Shown: positions 8,762 through 17,944 of the stretch, piece by piece
Numbering within the stretch: the stretch's first letter is position 1
Layout: every line of letters begins with the position of its first letter
Assembly (NCBI GenBank): GCA_035276605.1
Contig: DATELN010000126.1
Location: 1-64,000, forward strand
Direction: 5' to 3'
From: GCA-003244245 sp035276605
GTDB lineage: Bacteria; Actinomycetota; Actinomycetes; Mycobacteriales; Pseudonocardiaceae
Length of the DNA: 64,000 nucleotides
Notes under the pieces: model-generated
The model's database searches: none
The model's input: only the letters and a program-made list of their open reading frames with translations
What the model was told of the DNA's origin: nothing
Translations under genes and position numbers: made by a program

Positions 8762-9284
8762 ACGGCTGCCGAGGGGCTGTGGCCGAGCGTCCGCGCGGCG
8801 TCTTACCCCACGGTTTGACCACCGACAAACCGGTCGCCACCAACAACAACGCCAGCGCAGCCGCTCTGCCGATCAGCAACTGCATCCCGACTGGCTCGGC
8901 ATCCCCGATGATGATCTGGTGCAGTCGGGGCAGCATCACCACCAACCCGGCTGCCGTCAACACCCCGGCTATCCCGCACTTGATGATGACCCACCAGTAC
9001 CGCACCAGACCCCAGGGTGTGGACAGCGCCAACACCAGCCCACTGAGCAGCGAGGCCGCCACTACCGGAACCAGTACCCATACGACGAGTGCAGCCATGG
9101 CAGCGGCTATCCCGGCCCGCTCACTAGGATCACCAGTGCCCAGGCCGGTCACTTCCAACGCCACCAGTGCACCGTCGAGCCCGAGCCACCCCACCGACAC
9201 TGTGATGTGCGCGGTAAGTAGCGCACTGCGGGCCCGACGCGTAAGTCGGGGAATCGCGAAACTGGTCGTAGCGACTGCAGTCAA
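8691..9284 (-). CDS. Four-helix integral membrane protein (DUF2269-like)
   Basis: The 197-residue product appears to use a TTG start with a G-rich site upstream. It has four hydrophobic segments (around residues 22-45, 62-88, 98-120 and 133-157) and begins its first helix with LTAHITVSVGWLGLDGA, typical of small actinobacterial membrane proteins of unknown function near DUF2269. The C-terminal 40 residues are polar and basic, and their coding overlaps the end of the convergent FemAB gene, so translation may end less precisely than drawn. It lies 32 bases after the sugar transferase and may be the last gene of that operon. Confidence 0.6.
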   Translation of the reverse strand: MTAVATTSFAIPRLTRRARSALLTAHITVSVGWLGLDGALVALEVTGLGTGDPSERAGIAAAMAALVVWVLVPVVAASLLSGLVLALSTPWGLVRYWWVIIKCGIAGVLTAAGLVVMLPRLHQIIIGDAEPVGMQLLIGRAAALALLLVATGLSVVKPWGKTPRGRSATAPRQPFSRSSDIAAHRPAASRHPEPIRR

Positions 9285-9316
9285 GGCTGCCCCCCAAGCT
9301 GCCTAATACCAATCGG

Positions 9317-9973
9317 TTAGCGCGCACCCTGCCCCCGCAACAATGCCGGGACGGTACGCAGCAAGATCCCCAGGTCACTCCAGAAACTCCACCCGCGCAC
9401 GTAGGCGAGATCGAGTTCGAGCATCTCCAAGGTACCCATCGTGCTGCGCCCACTAACCTGCCAAAGCCCGGTAAGTCCGGGCGGGACATCGAAGCGCTCG
9501 GCGAACCGGGCCGGGAACATCTCCGCTTCCCAGTCCAGGCAGGGCCGGGGCCCCACCAACGACATTTGCCCCCACAGTACGTTGATCAACTGAGGCAGCT
9601 CGTCGATGCTGGTGCGCCGCAGGAAGGCCCCGACCCGAGTCACCCGCGGGTCACGATCGATCTTCCAGCTGCCGTTCACCGAGGTGTCCTCGCCGCGCAG
9701 TTCGCGGGCAATGAGCTCGCGGTGCTGCGCGTCGGAGCCCCCTACCCGCATGGTGCGGAACTTGTACATGGTGAAAGGTCGCCCACCCCGGCCGATCCGC
9801 CGCTGGCGGTAAAACGCCGGCCCGGGGCTGCTCAACCTAATAGCCATCCCGATGACCAACATCGGGATCATCAGCACCAGCAGGGCGACGACCACCACCG
9901 ACAGGTCGACGGCCCGCCGAGCAATCGGTTCCCATCGAGCGGGTAACCGTGTCTGTTCAACGCCGCTGGACAC
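9317..9973 (-). CDS. Polyprenyl-phosphate sugar-1-phosphate transferase (WbaP/WecA-independent initiating enzyme)
   Basis: The 218-residue bacterial sugar transferase has one N-terminal membrane segment (LSVVVVALLVLMIPMLVIGM) and the catalytic block SSPGPAFYRQRRIGRGG, MYKFRTM, LRRTSIDELPQLINVLWG, MSLVGPRP and PGLTGLWQVSGRS. It starts repeat-unit assembly by moving a sugar-1-phosphate from its nucleotide to undecaprenyl phosphate at the inner face of the membrane. At 218 residues it is the short, core-domain-only form. The GTG start overlaps the end of the polymerase gene by 17 bases, so the two are co-translated. Confidence 0.92.
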   Translation of the reverse strand: MSSGVEQTRLPARWEPIARRAVDLSVVVVALLVLMIPMLVIGMAIRLSSPGPAFYRQRRIGRGGRPFTMYKFRTMRVGGSDAQHRELIARELRGEDTSVNGSWKIDRDPRVTRVGAFLRRTSIDELPQLINVLWGQMSLVGPRPCLDWEAEMFPARFAERFDVPPGLTGLWQVSGRSTMGTLEMLELDLAYVRGWSFWSDLGILLRTVPALLRGQGAR

Positions 9974-11396
9974 TGAGCCTCCCCGCGGTGATTCCGATCA
10001 GCATGAACAGCAGGTCCCCGGTACCGCGCAAGGTCAGGTGCGGATCGAGGATGGTGAGGATGAGCACGAACCACCAGCACACAAACAGCGCCGACGCCGC
10101 GGCACCGATCGCGCCCGGCTGCGCCATGAGCTCGCGCGTGCGGCGCAGCACCACGACCGACAGCCAAGCGAACGCGGCCAGTAGCGGGATTCCGCCGACC
10201 CACAGCAGCTCCAGGTAGCCGCTTTCCAGGTAGATGACATCGCGCCATCTCTCCGGCGCGTCCAACACCGAGTCGGGCGAAACCCCCATTAAGACGTTGA
10301 TGAAGCCAAACCGCGGCAGATAGAAGTTGGACAGGTTGTTCCAGCGGCCGATCCAGCTGCGCGGCACGCCGAATTCGCTGAATCCTTGCAACCGCCCGAC
10401 CAGCGCCGGCGCACCGATCGCCAGCGCCACGGGAATCAACCACACAAACCGCAGTGAGCCGTGGCGCACGCTGCTGAAGCGCCACAGGATCAACCCCGCC
10501 GCAACCACCGCGGAGATCCAGGTGGAGAACTGACCGGTGGCGAGCACTCCGGCGCCGAGTACCAATCCCAGACCCAGCCGCTCCCGGCGATCCAGCAACC
10601 CGCGCATCCCGCAGCAGACGATCAAGGTCAGGCAGATGATGATGTAATCGCCGGTCGCGATAGGCGAGGCGAGCGTGGTTGAACCCCGCTCGGCCAGCGC
10701 GGCAGGGTTACTGTCCGGAGCCCAGACCGCCTGCAGCATCGCGACAACCGGGCCGAAATGCAGAGTTTGCATGATTGCGATCACCGCTACTACCGCGCCC
10801 GGCCAGATGATCAGCCGGAAGCAGCGCACCAGCTGGGCTTCGGTACTGACGGTGAAACGCACTAGCAGGTAGATGGCCATGAGCTTGCAGACCGGCAGCA
10901 CCGCCGCCAGATCAGGACTTGCGGGCACGTGGCCACGCAACAACATCGATAGCAGCGGCCACGCGGTCGAGGCCAGCAGGAACACGCCAAGCGGGATATC
11001 CAGCTGATGCAGCTGTAGGGGTATCCGTTCGCCCCGACACCATCGGATATAGCCACCGACCAGCGCTCCGGCCAGCAGCACTACCAGCAGCGCTTCGTTG
11101 GGCCGCACCAGGGGAATCAGGTGCCCACGGTCGATCCCGGCGATGAGCGGCAAGGCGCCGAGATAGGCGTAGGTGGCAAAGACCGGCCGGTAGGCGGCTA
11201 TGGCAAACATTCCGGCCAGCGCCAACACGCCGATCGCGGCCAGCGCGATGAGCGGTCCAGTCGCGACCGCGAGGACCCCACCGGCCACAGCGCAGCCGGC
11301 AGCCCCCATCGCCAACGAGCGACTGATCAACGGGGTTGGTAAATACCCACCAGAGGCGGGAGGCGAGCTAGAACCCGGCGGAAGGGTTTGCGTCAT
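9957..11396 (-). CDS. O-antigen polymerase/ligase-like membrane protein (Wzy/WaaL type)
   Basis: The start is the ATG ending at 11396, which overlaps the flippase stop as ATGA. The 479-residue protein has about ten to twelve hydrophobic segments and a long extracytoplasmic loop near the C-terminus containing SWIGRWNNLSNFYLPRFGF and YLESGYLELLWVGG, characteristic of the Wzy_C/O-antigen ligase superfamily. It would join lipid-linked repeat units into chains outside the membrane, or ligate the polymer. Neighbouring flippase and chain-length genes favour polymerase. Confidence 0.85.
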   Translation of the reverse strand: MTQTLPPGSSSPPASGGYLPTPLISRSLAMGAAGCAVAGGVLAVATGPLIALAAIGVLALAGMFAIAAYRPVFATYAYLGALPLIAGIDRGHLIPLVRPNEALLVVLLAGALVGGYIRWCRGERIPLQLHQLDIPLGVFLLASTAWPLLSMLLRGHVPASPDLAAVLPVCKLMAIYLLVRFTVSTEAQLVRCFRLIIWPGAVVAVIAIMQTLHFGPVVAMLQAVWAPDSNPAALAERGSTTLASPIATGDYIIICLTLIVCCGMRGLLDRRERLGLGLVLGAGVLATGQFSTWISAVVAAGLILWRFSSVRHGSLRFVWLIPVALAIGAPALVGRLQGFSEFGVPRSWIGRWNNLSNFYLPRFGFINVLMGVSPDSVLDAPERWRDVIYLESGYLELLWVGGIPLLAAFAWLSVVVLRRTRELMAQPGAIGAAASALFVCWWFVLILTILDPHLTLRGTGDLLFMLIGITAGRLSVQRR

Positions 11397-13006
11397 GACC
11401 CACCACCTATCCGTCGCACCGCGACTCGGAGTACTAGGACGTAGACCCCGAGGGCCGCGACGCCACCCAGGGACAGGATTGCAAGATCGACGAGCTGATT
11501 TCCGTGGTCGATCTGCTGCAGCCACCACATCGCGGCCGCCACCGGCAGCAGCGCGAGGGTTGCCATCAGCGCGGCAGCCAAACCTCGGGTTTCCAGGAAC
11601 CGTTCGGGATGAATCGCCTGCCGCACCCGGGTCAACACTGTCCCCGCGGCGGCGAGTTCACCGGCCAGGATGGCCGCCACCAGCCATACCAGCCGAGTGG
11701 CGTCCGTGGGCAGCAACAACCCCCCGGCTGCAGCTACCACGACCACGCCGAAGGCCACCTCGCTGGCCCGCCGCGGGATCCGGTCGTCGAGCCGGGCGAA
11801 CAGCGCCCGGCGGCCGATGTCATGCACCCCACCGACCAGTTGAGCCACCGCCACGATCGCCAGGCAGGCGGCGAGGGGCCCGATCAGAGCGGCATGCCGC
11901 AGCTCGCCGTTGGCCAGCAGGTTAGCCGCGGGTCCCGACAGCACCGCGAGCAGCACGAGGAGCGGCAGGCTGGCGATCACGGCATAGGACAGGCCTTGGC
12001 GCCACCCCGAAGCGAACGTGGCGGCGTCGTCGCGATGTGCAGCGTCGGCCAGGCCCGGCAGCGCAGCCACCGACACCGCCCGGGCACTGACATACGACAG
12101 CGCGAAAAAGACGGAGTAGGACAGTTGCACGACGAAGGTCCCACCCGGCACCGTGCCGGCCAGCGCAAGCAGCACATACATCGCCGCGGTCGGCCAAGCC
12201 GCCACGCCCACCGAGCGCACCAGCCTGCGGGTGATCTCCCGAGTTTCGGGATCACCCCGCCAACGCATCGACGGCCGGCTCAACAATCCCGCCCGGGCGG
12301 TGCCGAACAGCTGCAGCGCCGCGTGGAGGGCAACGGCCAGGGTGCTGCCAATCCCCAGGGTGAGCATCAACCCGATCGAGACATGATCGAATTCCAGGCC
12401 GGTTCCGTAGTACCAGCCGGCGAGGAGCACCGTCAGAATCAGCACGCCGTTCTCGACCACCTGCGCGCCCGCCGCCAGCGCAAACCGGCCGCAAGCCTGC
12501 TGGGCGGATATGCCCAGGTGCACCAGCACGTACAACGGCACCTGCGGCGCCACGAGCAATACCAGCAATGTGGTGATCCACAGGCCACGGGCCTGTGCAC
12601 CGGCATCCGGAATCCCGAAGGTCAGCGTCCAGGCGACCGCCGGGGACAGGATCATCAGCAGCCCGACCAACGCGGCCGAGACGGCCAGCAGCCACCCGGC
12701 TACCCGGCCGAGCACCTCCCGGGCCCTCGGCACGCCGCCAGCACCGACGGCGTGCACGAGGCCCGGCACCACCACCATCCCCAGCACCGGGCCGGCGATC
12801 ATCGTAAAGACCATGTTCGGCACGACGTATCCGGTCTGGAACGCGTTCGCGAAGAACGTCGGGCCGAGCACCGCCCCGATCACCACTACCCGCAACAACC
12901 CCGTAACCCTGCTGACCAGCGTCCAGCCCGCAACGGTGGCCGAGTTCCGAGCCGTGGTGGTCGGAGGTGTGGGATCTTCAAGCACTGTCACCGTTGAGGC
13001 GGCCAC
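11393..13006 (-). CDS. Lipid-linked oligosaccharide flippase, MurJ/Wzx (MVF) family
   Basis: The 537-residue MOP-superfamily protein has about fourteen hydrophobic segments. It begins with the family pattern ATVAGWTLVSRVTGLLRVVV and ANAFQTGYVVPNMVFTMIAG. It is similar to MurJ, but its place between chain-length and polymerase genes suggests it moves the polysaccharide repeat unit rather than lipid II. The GTG start lies 10 bases after the Wzz-like gene stop, with GTGAGG upstream. A genuine chromosomal murJ would be expected elsewhere in the genome; this cannot be checked here. Confidence 0.85.
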   Translation of the reverse strand: MAASTVTVLEDPTPPTTTARNSATVAGWTLVSRVTGLLRVVVIGAVLGPTFFANAFQTGYVVPNMVFTMIAGPVLGMVVVPGLVHAVGAGGVPRAREVLGRVAGWLLAVSAALVGLLMILSPAVAWTLTFGIPDAGAQARGLWITTLLVLLVAPQVPLYVLVHLGISAQQACGRFALAAGAQVVENGVLILTVLLAGWYYGTGLEFDHVSIGLMLTLGIGSTLAVALHAALQLFGTARAGLLSRPSMRWRGDPETREITRRLVRSVGVAAWPTAAMYVLLALAGTVPGGTFVVQLSYSVFFALSYVSARAVSVAALPGLADAAHRDDAATFASGWRQGLSYAVIASLPLLVLLAVLSGPAANLLANGELRHAALIGPLAACLAIVAVAQLVGGVHDIGRRALFARLDDRIPRRASEVAFGVVVVAAAGGLLLPTDATRLVWLVAAILAGELAAAGTVLTRVRQAIHPERFLETRGLAAALMATLALLPVAAAMWWLQQIDHGNQLVDLAILSLGGVAALGVYVLVLRVAVRRIGGGS

Positions 13007-13016
13007 AACCGGGGCC

Positions 13017-13940
13017 TCACGGCTTCGTCCGGCGCCGGACAGTCATCGCGACCACTGCGCCGGCCACGATCACGCCGACCAGGGCACCTGTGCCGGCCGC
13101 GATCAGCGGCTGCGGGAACACTGGATCGGGCAGCGAGTACGGCGGCGTCAGCAGCTGCGCATCGGGCCCGTTCTGACCGGTGAGGTTGATCTCGTCGATG
13201 CGGGCTTGGATCGCCTTCTCGCGCTCCAAGGACGCCGTCAGCTGCACTCGCGCGTCGTTGAGCGCCGCTTGGGTGGCCGTTCCGGCCGTCACCGCAGTGG
13301 TCAGCTGCTGCACCCGCGTCTGGATCTGTGCGGTGTTCTGCTTGGCGTCGGCGAGTTGGGTGTCCAGGTTGCGCGACACGCCGGTGGGTTGGCCGATCAG
13401 CGTCATGTAGCCGTCCATGACCGATTGCAGCGTCTGCAACGCGGCCAGCTTGGTCGGACCGTCAGCCTCGACTTCGATGACATTGCTGTTTTCCAGGACC
13501 TCCACGGTGACGGCCTTGTCGAGGTCCTTGAACTGCCGACCTTCTTTGGTGGCGACCGGCCCCAGCACGGCCCGACTCTTGAGATACACCAGCTGGGTGG
13601 ACAGGTCACGGCCCTGCTTGAGCGGGTCGCCGCTTTGCTGCTGCTGGCCGACGGCGTAGAGCACCTCCGCGCGTGCACCGTAGGTTTTCGGCAAGACCAG
13701 CGCGGCGCCCAGCCCGGCAGCGGTGCCGAGCAGGATGATCGTCAACGCCAGGAGAACGAGGCGCGTGGTTCCTGAACCACCACCCTCGGGTTCTTCGGCG
13801 GGGATGTCGAAGCGGCCCCCTGACCGCTGCGGAGGCACGTCACCCATCCCGGGGGACGTGTCCAGTTGCTCTTTCTGGCCCATCGAACGTCCATTCGATT
13901 CGCTAGCCCCGTACTGGAAGACATTGGAAACATCGGTCAC
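13017..13940 (-). CDS. Wzz/BY-kinase-modulator-like chain length determinant protein
   Basis: The 307-residue protein has a Gly/Glu-rich cytoplasmic N-terminus, a membrane helix at about 58-80, an extracytoplasmic region with predicted coiled coil (QTRVQQLTTAV to LEREKAIQARIDEI) and a second helix near the end, followed by RRRTKP. PYSLPDPVFPQP before the second helix is the proline-rich segment typical of the family. It sets polymer length with the polymerase. No tyrosine kinase domain is fused or adjacent. The start overlaps the aminotransferase stop by 4 bases. Confidence 0.85.
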   Translation of the reverse strand: MTDVSNVFQYGASESNGRSMGQKEQLDTSPGMGDVPPQRSGGRFDIPAEEPEGGGSGTTRLVLLALTIILLGTAAGLGAALVLPKTYGARAEVLYAVGQQQQSGDPLKQGRDLSTQLVYLKSRAVLGPVATKEGRQFKDLDKAVTVEVLENSNVIEVEADGPTKLAALQTLQSVMDGYMTLIGQPTGVSRNLDTQLADAKQNTAQIQTRVQQLTTAVTAGTATQAALNDARVQLTASLEREKAIQARIDEINLTGQNGPDAQLLTPPYSLPDPVFPQPLIAAGTGALVGVIVAGAVVAMTVRRRTKP

Positions 13941-15070
13941 AGCACACCTCCGAGCACATCGCAGACCCGCGCAACCTGCTCAACACTCAGGGTCGGGGAC
14001 ATCGGAAGGGACAAGATTCGGCTGGCCGCGCGTTCGGCGACCGGTAGTTGCTGGCTGGCTGGCACCGACTCGTGAAGAGCGGTCAGGGCCGGCTGCTGAT
14101 GGCAAGGGATCGGGTAGTGCACGCCCCAGCCGATACCGGCCGCGGTCAGCGCATCACCGACCTTCGGGCGGTCGTCGACCTGAACGACTGCCAGGTGGTA
14201 CACGGGTTCGGCGCCGGACTGCACCGACACCGGTGAGCAACTCGGCGGCAGCATCTCGCGGTAAGCCGCCATCGCTGAGGCGCGCCGGGCGTTGCCGGCG
14301 TCCAGCCACGGCAGCTTGGCCGACAGCAGTGCTGCTTGCAGCGTATCGAGCCGGCTGTTACGGCCCGCTCGGTCGTGCCGGTAACGATCTGCGGCGCAGC
14401 GCCCGTGATTGGCCATACTGCGGATCGTCTCGGCCAGGGCGAGATCGCTGGTGACCACCGCACCACCATCGCCCAGGGCACCGAGGTTCTTGCCGGGATA
14501 AAAGCTGAACCCGGCGGCGATACCCACGCTGCCGGCACTGGCGCCCCGGTGCCGGGCGCCGTGGGCTTGCGCGGCGTCTTCGATGAGAGCCAGCCCGTGG
14601 GCCGCAGCGATCGACGAGATTGGTTCGGGGTCGACCATCTGGCCATACAGGTGCACGGCGATGATCGCTGCCGTCGAACTGTTGATTGCGGCTTGGGCCG
14701 CGGCGGGATCGATCAGCAGCGTGTCAGCACAGACATCGACGAACCTCGGTCGGGCACCGGTCGCGCAGACCGCCTCAGCCGTCGCGATGAAGGTGTTCGT
14801 GGGGATGATGACCTCGTCGCCGATCCCGATGCCCAGGCCTCGCAGGATGAGTTCCAGGGCGTCGGTCCCGTTGGCTACCCCGATGCAGGCTTCGGCGCCG
14901 CAGTACATCGCGAATTCCCGCTCGAAACGCTCGACCTCGGGTCCGCCGACGAAATGACCGTGATCCAGCACGGTTTTCCATGCCAGGTCGAACTCCTCGC
15001 GCAGACCGTTGTTCACGCTGTGGAGATCGAGGAAAGGGATATTGAAAGAAGCGCGGTCACCGGCGGTCAT
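13937..15070 (-). CDS. DegT/DnrJ/EryC1 family sugar aminotransferase
   Basis: The ATG ending at 15070 overlaps the upstream stop as ATGA, giving 377 residues. The PLP-binding Lys lies in GFSFYPGKNLGALGDGG, preceded by IEDAAQAHGA and GVANGTDALELILRGLG. These enzymes convert a keto-sugar nucleotide to an amino sugar. Paired with a Gfo/Idh dehydrogenase, it resembles the WlbA-WlbE pair that makes a 3-amino sugar from UDP-GlcNAc uronic acid. The position of amination is inferred from that pairing and not visible in the sequence. Confidence 0.9.
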   Translation of the reverse strand: MTAGDRASFNIPFLDLHSVNNGLREEFDLAWKTVLDHGHFVGGPEVERFEREFAMYCGAEACIGVANGTDALELILRGLGIGIGDEVIIPTNTFIATAEAVCATGARPRFVDVCADTLLIDPAAAQAAINSSTAAIIAVHLYGQMVDPEPISSIAAAHGLALIEDAAQAHGARHRGASAGSVGIAAGFSFYPGKNLGALGDGGAVVTSDLALAETIRSMANHGRCAADRYRHDRAGRNSRLDTLQAALLSAKLPWLDAGNARRASAMAAYREMLPPSCSPVSVQSGAEPVYHLAVVQVDDRPKVGDALTAAGIGWGVHYPIPCHQQPALTALHESVPASQQLPVAERAASRILSLPMSPTLSVEQVARVCDVLGGVL

Positions 15071-16203
15071 GAGGCCACCCCCCGCATGCGGTCCGCGCTG
15101 GAGACGTTGATACCAGCGGACACGAAGGCTGGGCGCCCGGTGGCTTCGGCAATGTCGGTGGCGGCCAAGACGCGGACGATGTCGAGGCCACGCTGCCCAG
15201 GCGTGTTCGGCGTGGCGCCGGTGCGGATACATTCAACGAAATGGCTGTCTTGCACCAGCAGTGGCTCGTTGAACTGGATAAATGGCGAGACAATGTCGCC
15301 ATTCCGGTAGGAAACCGGCATGGCGTGCGATTCACCATGGTCGTCGGAATCGGCCGGGTCGACGCCGATGTCGTAGACGCGGATCCGCTCATTGTCCGAC
15401 GTATCGTCGTAAACGGCCATCTTTCGATCCCCGACGACGGTAACCCGGCGGACCCTGCAGGGGTCTAGCCAGCTGACGTGGACGAAAGCGTGAGTGGCCG
15501 CCTGCTCGAAGTCCAGCCGCAGGTAGGCCACATCGGCATAGCGGTTCCCGACATGCCGTTTGGCCCAGACGGAAGTAGCTCTGGGAACCTCGTCGAGTAA
15601 GTAAGAAACGATCGAAATGTCGTGCGGAGCGAGATCCCAGATAACGTTGCAATCACGCTGGTACTTGCCCAGGCTCAACCGGGCGGCGTCGATGTACAAG
15701 ACTCGGCCGAGCTCACCGGAGGCGATGAGCTCCTTGAGCTTCCACACCGCAGCGTTGTATTCGAACGTATGACCCGCCATCAAGTGCACGCCATTCGCCG
15801 CCGCTGCATCGACCATCGCTTGTGCGTCTTCCACCGTGGTGGCCAGCGGCTTTTCTACCAATGCGTGCCGCCCGTTACGCAGCGCTTGAAGCGCGATTGC
15901 AGCGTGCGCAGAGGGCGGGGTCGCGACGACGACGGCGTCGACCCGACCTAACACCTCGTCAAGCCGTCGGGCGGCTTCCGCCGCCGGGTACGCTCTTTTA
16001 GCCTCTGCGATCCGCTCGGCGTCCTGGTCGACGATGGTCACCTGGACACCTGGCATGCTGCTGAGCACCCGCATGTGCTTGGAGCCCCAGTAGCCGTAGC
16101 CCACTACCGCCACGCGGACATCGGGATCGAAAGTGGTGACGCTCCCGGATTCGCGGCGCGCGGAATTAGCTGCCGGTTGGGTGGGAGTTGCAACGAACTT
16201 CAT
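15067..16203 (-). CDS. Gfo/Idh/MocA family sugar-nucleotide oxidoreductase
   Basis: The 378-residue protein has an NAD(P)-binding Rossmann motif VAVVGYGYWGSKHMRVL after a 28-residue unrelated extension. The signature EKPLA (VEKPLATTVEDAQAMVDAA) and GHTFEYN follow; the catalytic-region His and Asp lie in WDLAPHDISI. It is the first gene of the minus-strand polysaccharide operon and probably oxidises a sugar hydroxyl so that the next gene product can aminate it. A G-rich site lies upstream of the ATG. Confidence 0.9.
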   Translation of the reverse strand: MKFVATPTQPAANSARRESGSVTTFDPDVRVAVVGYGYWGSKHMRVLSSMPGVQVTIVDQDAERIAEAKRAYPAAEAARRLDEVLGRVDAVVVATPPSAHAAIALQALRNGRHALVEKPLATTVEDAQAMVDAAAANGVHLMAGHTFEYNAAVWKLKELIASGELGRVLYIDAARLSLGKYQRDCNVIWDLAPHDISIVSYLLDEVPRATSVWAKRHVGNRYADVAYLRLDFEQAATHAFVHVSWLDPCRVRRVTVVGDRKMAVYDDTSDNERIRVYDIGVDPADSDDHGESHAMPVSYRNGDIVSPFIQFNEPLLVQDSHFVECIRTGATPNTPGQRGLDIVRVLAATDIAEATGRPAFVSAGINVSSADRMRGVAS

Positions 16204-16381
16204 CGAGACGGGCCCCCTGCCGTTACTCGAAACGTCTCACGACACTGACTGTTGCGAAACACACACAAAGAGTGAGCACCTCCGATTGACCTAAGACGGC
16301 CGATCGCGAGCCGTACTCACCCTCTCGAACAGTGGGTTCGCCCCTCCCCACACTGCGTATATCTATTGCCCACTGGCTGTC

Positions 16382-16400
16382 GTTACTTGGTTACTGTAAC
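16382..16400. promoter_or_regulatory. Operator-like GTTAC cluster upstream of polysaccharide operon
   Basis: GTTAC, three bases, then GTTACTGTAAC: a direct repeat merging into a perfect 5-base inverted repeat with one central base. It lies about 180 bases upstream of the oxidoreductase start. Its symmetry suggests a regulator-binding site; the regulator is unknown. Confidence 0.35.
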
Positions 16401-16467
16401 ACCCAGGTCTTTCACCCGAACGGCGCAAGTAGGTTCCGCAGCGTGTTGGATGCGCACAGTGAGTAAT

Positions 16468-16491
16468 CCGGTTACGCAGCGAAGTAACCGG
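16468..16491 (-). terminator. Hairpin after desaturase gene
   Basis: Perfect 8-base arms CCGGTTAC and GTAACCGG with an 8-base loop, 14 bases after the desaturase stop on the minus strand. No T-run follows, as is common for actinobacterial terminators. The arms reuse the GTTAC motif found at 16382-16400, so a regulatory site is the alternative reading. Confidence 0.55.
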
Positions 16492-16504
16492 TGCTTGAGG
16501 CTAC

Positions 16505-17455
16505 TCAGACGGTGGCCCGTGCCGAGATCTTGGCCAGCCGCTGCGGGGTCGGCCAGCGGACGTTCCATACCCAGCCGAGCTTCTCGAAAAGCCAGATAAC
16601 CCGAGCGGAGATGTCGATCTGACCGGGCAGCACCCCATGCCGGGCCGAGGTCGGATCGGCATGGTGCAGGTTGTGCCAGGACTCCCCCGCGGACAGGATC
16701 GCCATCGGCCAGAAGTTCGCGGCCTTGTCGCGAGAGGCGAACGGTCGGTCACCGATCATGTGGCAGATCGAGTTCACCGCCCAGGTCACGTGGTGTAGGA
16801 ACGACACGCGCACCAACCCAGCCCAGAACAGCCCGGTCAGCACAGCCCACCAAGACCAGGTCACCAACCCGCCGATGATTCCGGGCAACACCAACCAGAT
16901 CCCGGTCCACAGCCAGAACAATTTGCTGACGCGCACCATCGTCTTGTCCGCCAGCAGGTCCGGGACGAACCGGCGGGGATTGGTCATGTCACGGTTGAAC
17001 AGCCAGCCCATATGGGCATGCCAGAAACCCTTGGCCACTGCGACCGGGGAGGTGCCAAACAGCCACGGCGAATGCGGGTCACCCTCCCGGTCGGAGAATG
17101 CGTGATGACGCCGGTGGTCAGCCACCCAATGCAGCAGCGGACCCTGCATCGCGGTGCTACCCAACACCGCCAGGCTGACTCGTAACCATCGCTTGGCCTT
17201 GAACGAACCATGCGTGAAGTGGCGGTGGTACCCGACCGTCACGCCCAGCAGGCTGACGGTGTAGGTGATGGCGAACAACACGATGTCCGTCCAGCCCAGA
17301 CCCCACCCCCAGGCGATAGGCACCGCCACGATCAGCGCCAGCATGGGCGCGAGAACGAAGAGGTACACCAGGACCTGCGGGCCCATGGGCCGCCGACCGG
17401 ACACAATGGGCTCGGGCTGCGTGCGCGGCTGGTCGGCTTTGGCGCTCAGCGTCAT
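16505..17455 (-). CDS. Acyl-CoA/acyl-lipid delta-9 desaturase, membrane di-iron
   Basis: The ATG ending at 17455 has GAGGAG upstream and gives 316 residues. The three histidine boxes are present: GYHRHFTHGSF, WVADHRRHHAFSD and SWHNLHHADPTSARHG. Hydrophobic pairs lie between them. The enzyme puts a cis double bond into membrane fatty acids. Length and pattern match actinobacterial DesA3-like desaturases. No dedicated reductase is adjacent. It is monocistronic, with a hairpin following. Confidence 0.92.
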   Translation of the reverse strand: MTLSAKADQPRTQPEPIVSGRRPMGPQVLVYLFVLAPMLALIVAVPIAWGWGLGWTDIVLFAITYTVSLLGVTVGYHRHFTHGSFKAKRWLRVSLAVLGSTAMQGPLLHWVADHRRHHAFSDREGDPHSPWLFGTSPVAVAKGFWHAHMGWLFNRDMTNPRRFVPDLLADKTMVRVSKLFWLWTGIWLVLPGIIGGLVTWSWWAVLTGLFWAGLVRVSFLHHVTWAVNSICHMIGDRPFASRDKAANFWPMAILSAGESWHNLHHADPTSARHGVLPGQIDISARVIWLFEKLGWVWNVRWPTPQRLAKISARATV

Positions 17456-17597
17456 CGGCCGGTGCTCCTCATCTCGGCAGACGCGGCCGGCTGCCACGCC
17501 GCAGCGGGTGCCATCATGCTCACACCCGCAGCGGAACCGCAGGTGGCGCTCGTGGCGTCACTAGGCCCAACCGTAGATTATTGACCTGACGCCCGTC

Positions 17598-17636
17598 ACG
17601 ACACGCCACGCTAGTGGCGGGTACCGCGCGTGTCGT
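17598..17636. repeat. Inverted repeat with CGACACGC arms
   Basis: Arms ACGACACGC and GCGTGTCGT enclose a shorter CCAC-GCTA-GTGG hairpin. The arm sequence matches the CGACACGC core of the intergenic repeats at 7645, 26125 and 27617, but in inverted arrangement. It lies between the desaturase and the tRNA gene. Confidence 0.5.
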
Positions 17637-17725
17637 CAAGCCTGGTTCTGGGAGGCTGCGCGTACTCGATGCAGCGCACATGCCACCATGTGCGCGTGGG
17701 TGTCATGCGCGCATGAGCCCGCCCA

Positions 17726-17796
17726 TCCGCCGTAGTGTAAAGGCAGCACCTCGGATTTTGGTTCCGATGGTCCAGGTTCGAATCCTGGCGGCGGAG
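17726..17796 (+). tRNA. tRNA-Gln (anticodon TTG)
   Basis: A 71-base cloverleaf: acceptor arm TCCGCCG pairs with CGGCGGA, discriminator G; anticodon stem TCGGA/TCCGA around loop TTTTGGT, so the anticodon is TTG; T arm has GGTTCGAATCC. CCA is not encoded. A tRNA-Gln near glmU is common in actinobacteria; here about 5.8 kb of accessory DNA separates the two. Confidence 0.95.
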
Positions 17797-17944
17797 CAGC
17801 TGCGCACGGCAGAGCCTGCCCGGGATATCCCGTTCACCGTCCTGAGGCTCCGGTTCGAGCAAGACCCGCCGTGTAGCGTGGCCGGCCTGAATGGCTGGGG
17901 CCAGCGCCACGTATACGGGACCGCGCCGACGGAGGGTGTGCATC

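Larger units (their letters stand above)
16204..16504. other. Intergenic region with repeated GTTAC motifs
   Basis: This stretch separates the polysaccharide operon from the desaturase, both read on the minus strand. It should contain the operon promoter, but no hexamer pair is convincing. It holds a clustered GTTAC/GTAAC element at 16382-16400 and a hairpin at 16468-16491, listed separately. No gene is visible. Confidence 0.5.

Noticed and set aside
11504..12997. Long plus-strand open frame opposite the flippase gene
   Set aside because: Its product is Gln/His/Arg-rich, with no domain, and it mirrors the codons of a well-supported membrane transporter; it is a high-GC antisense artefact. 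Similar long antisense frames opposite glmU (23855-25084), the acyl-AMP ligase (27678-28838) and the peptidase (47493-49034) were rejected for the same reason.
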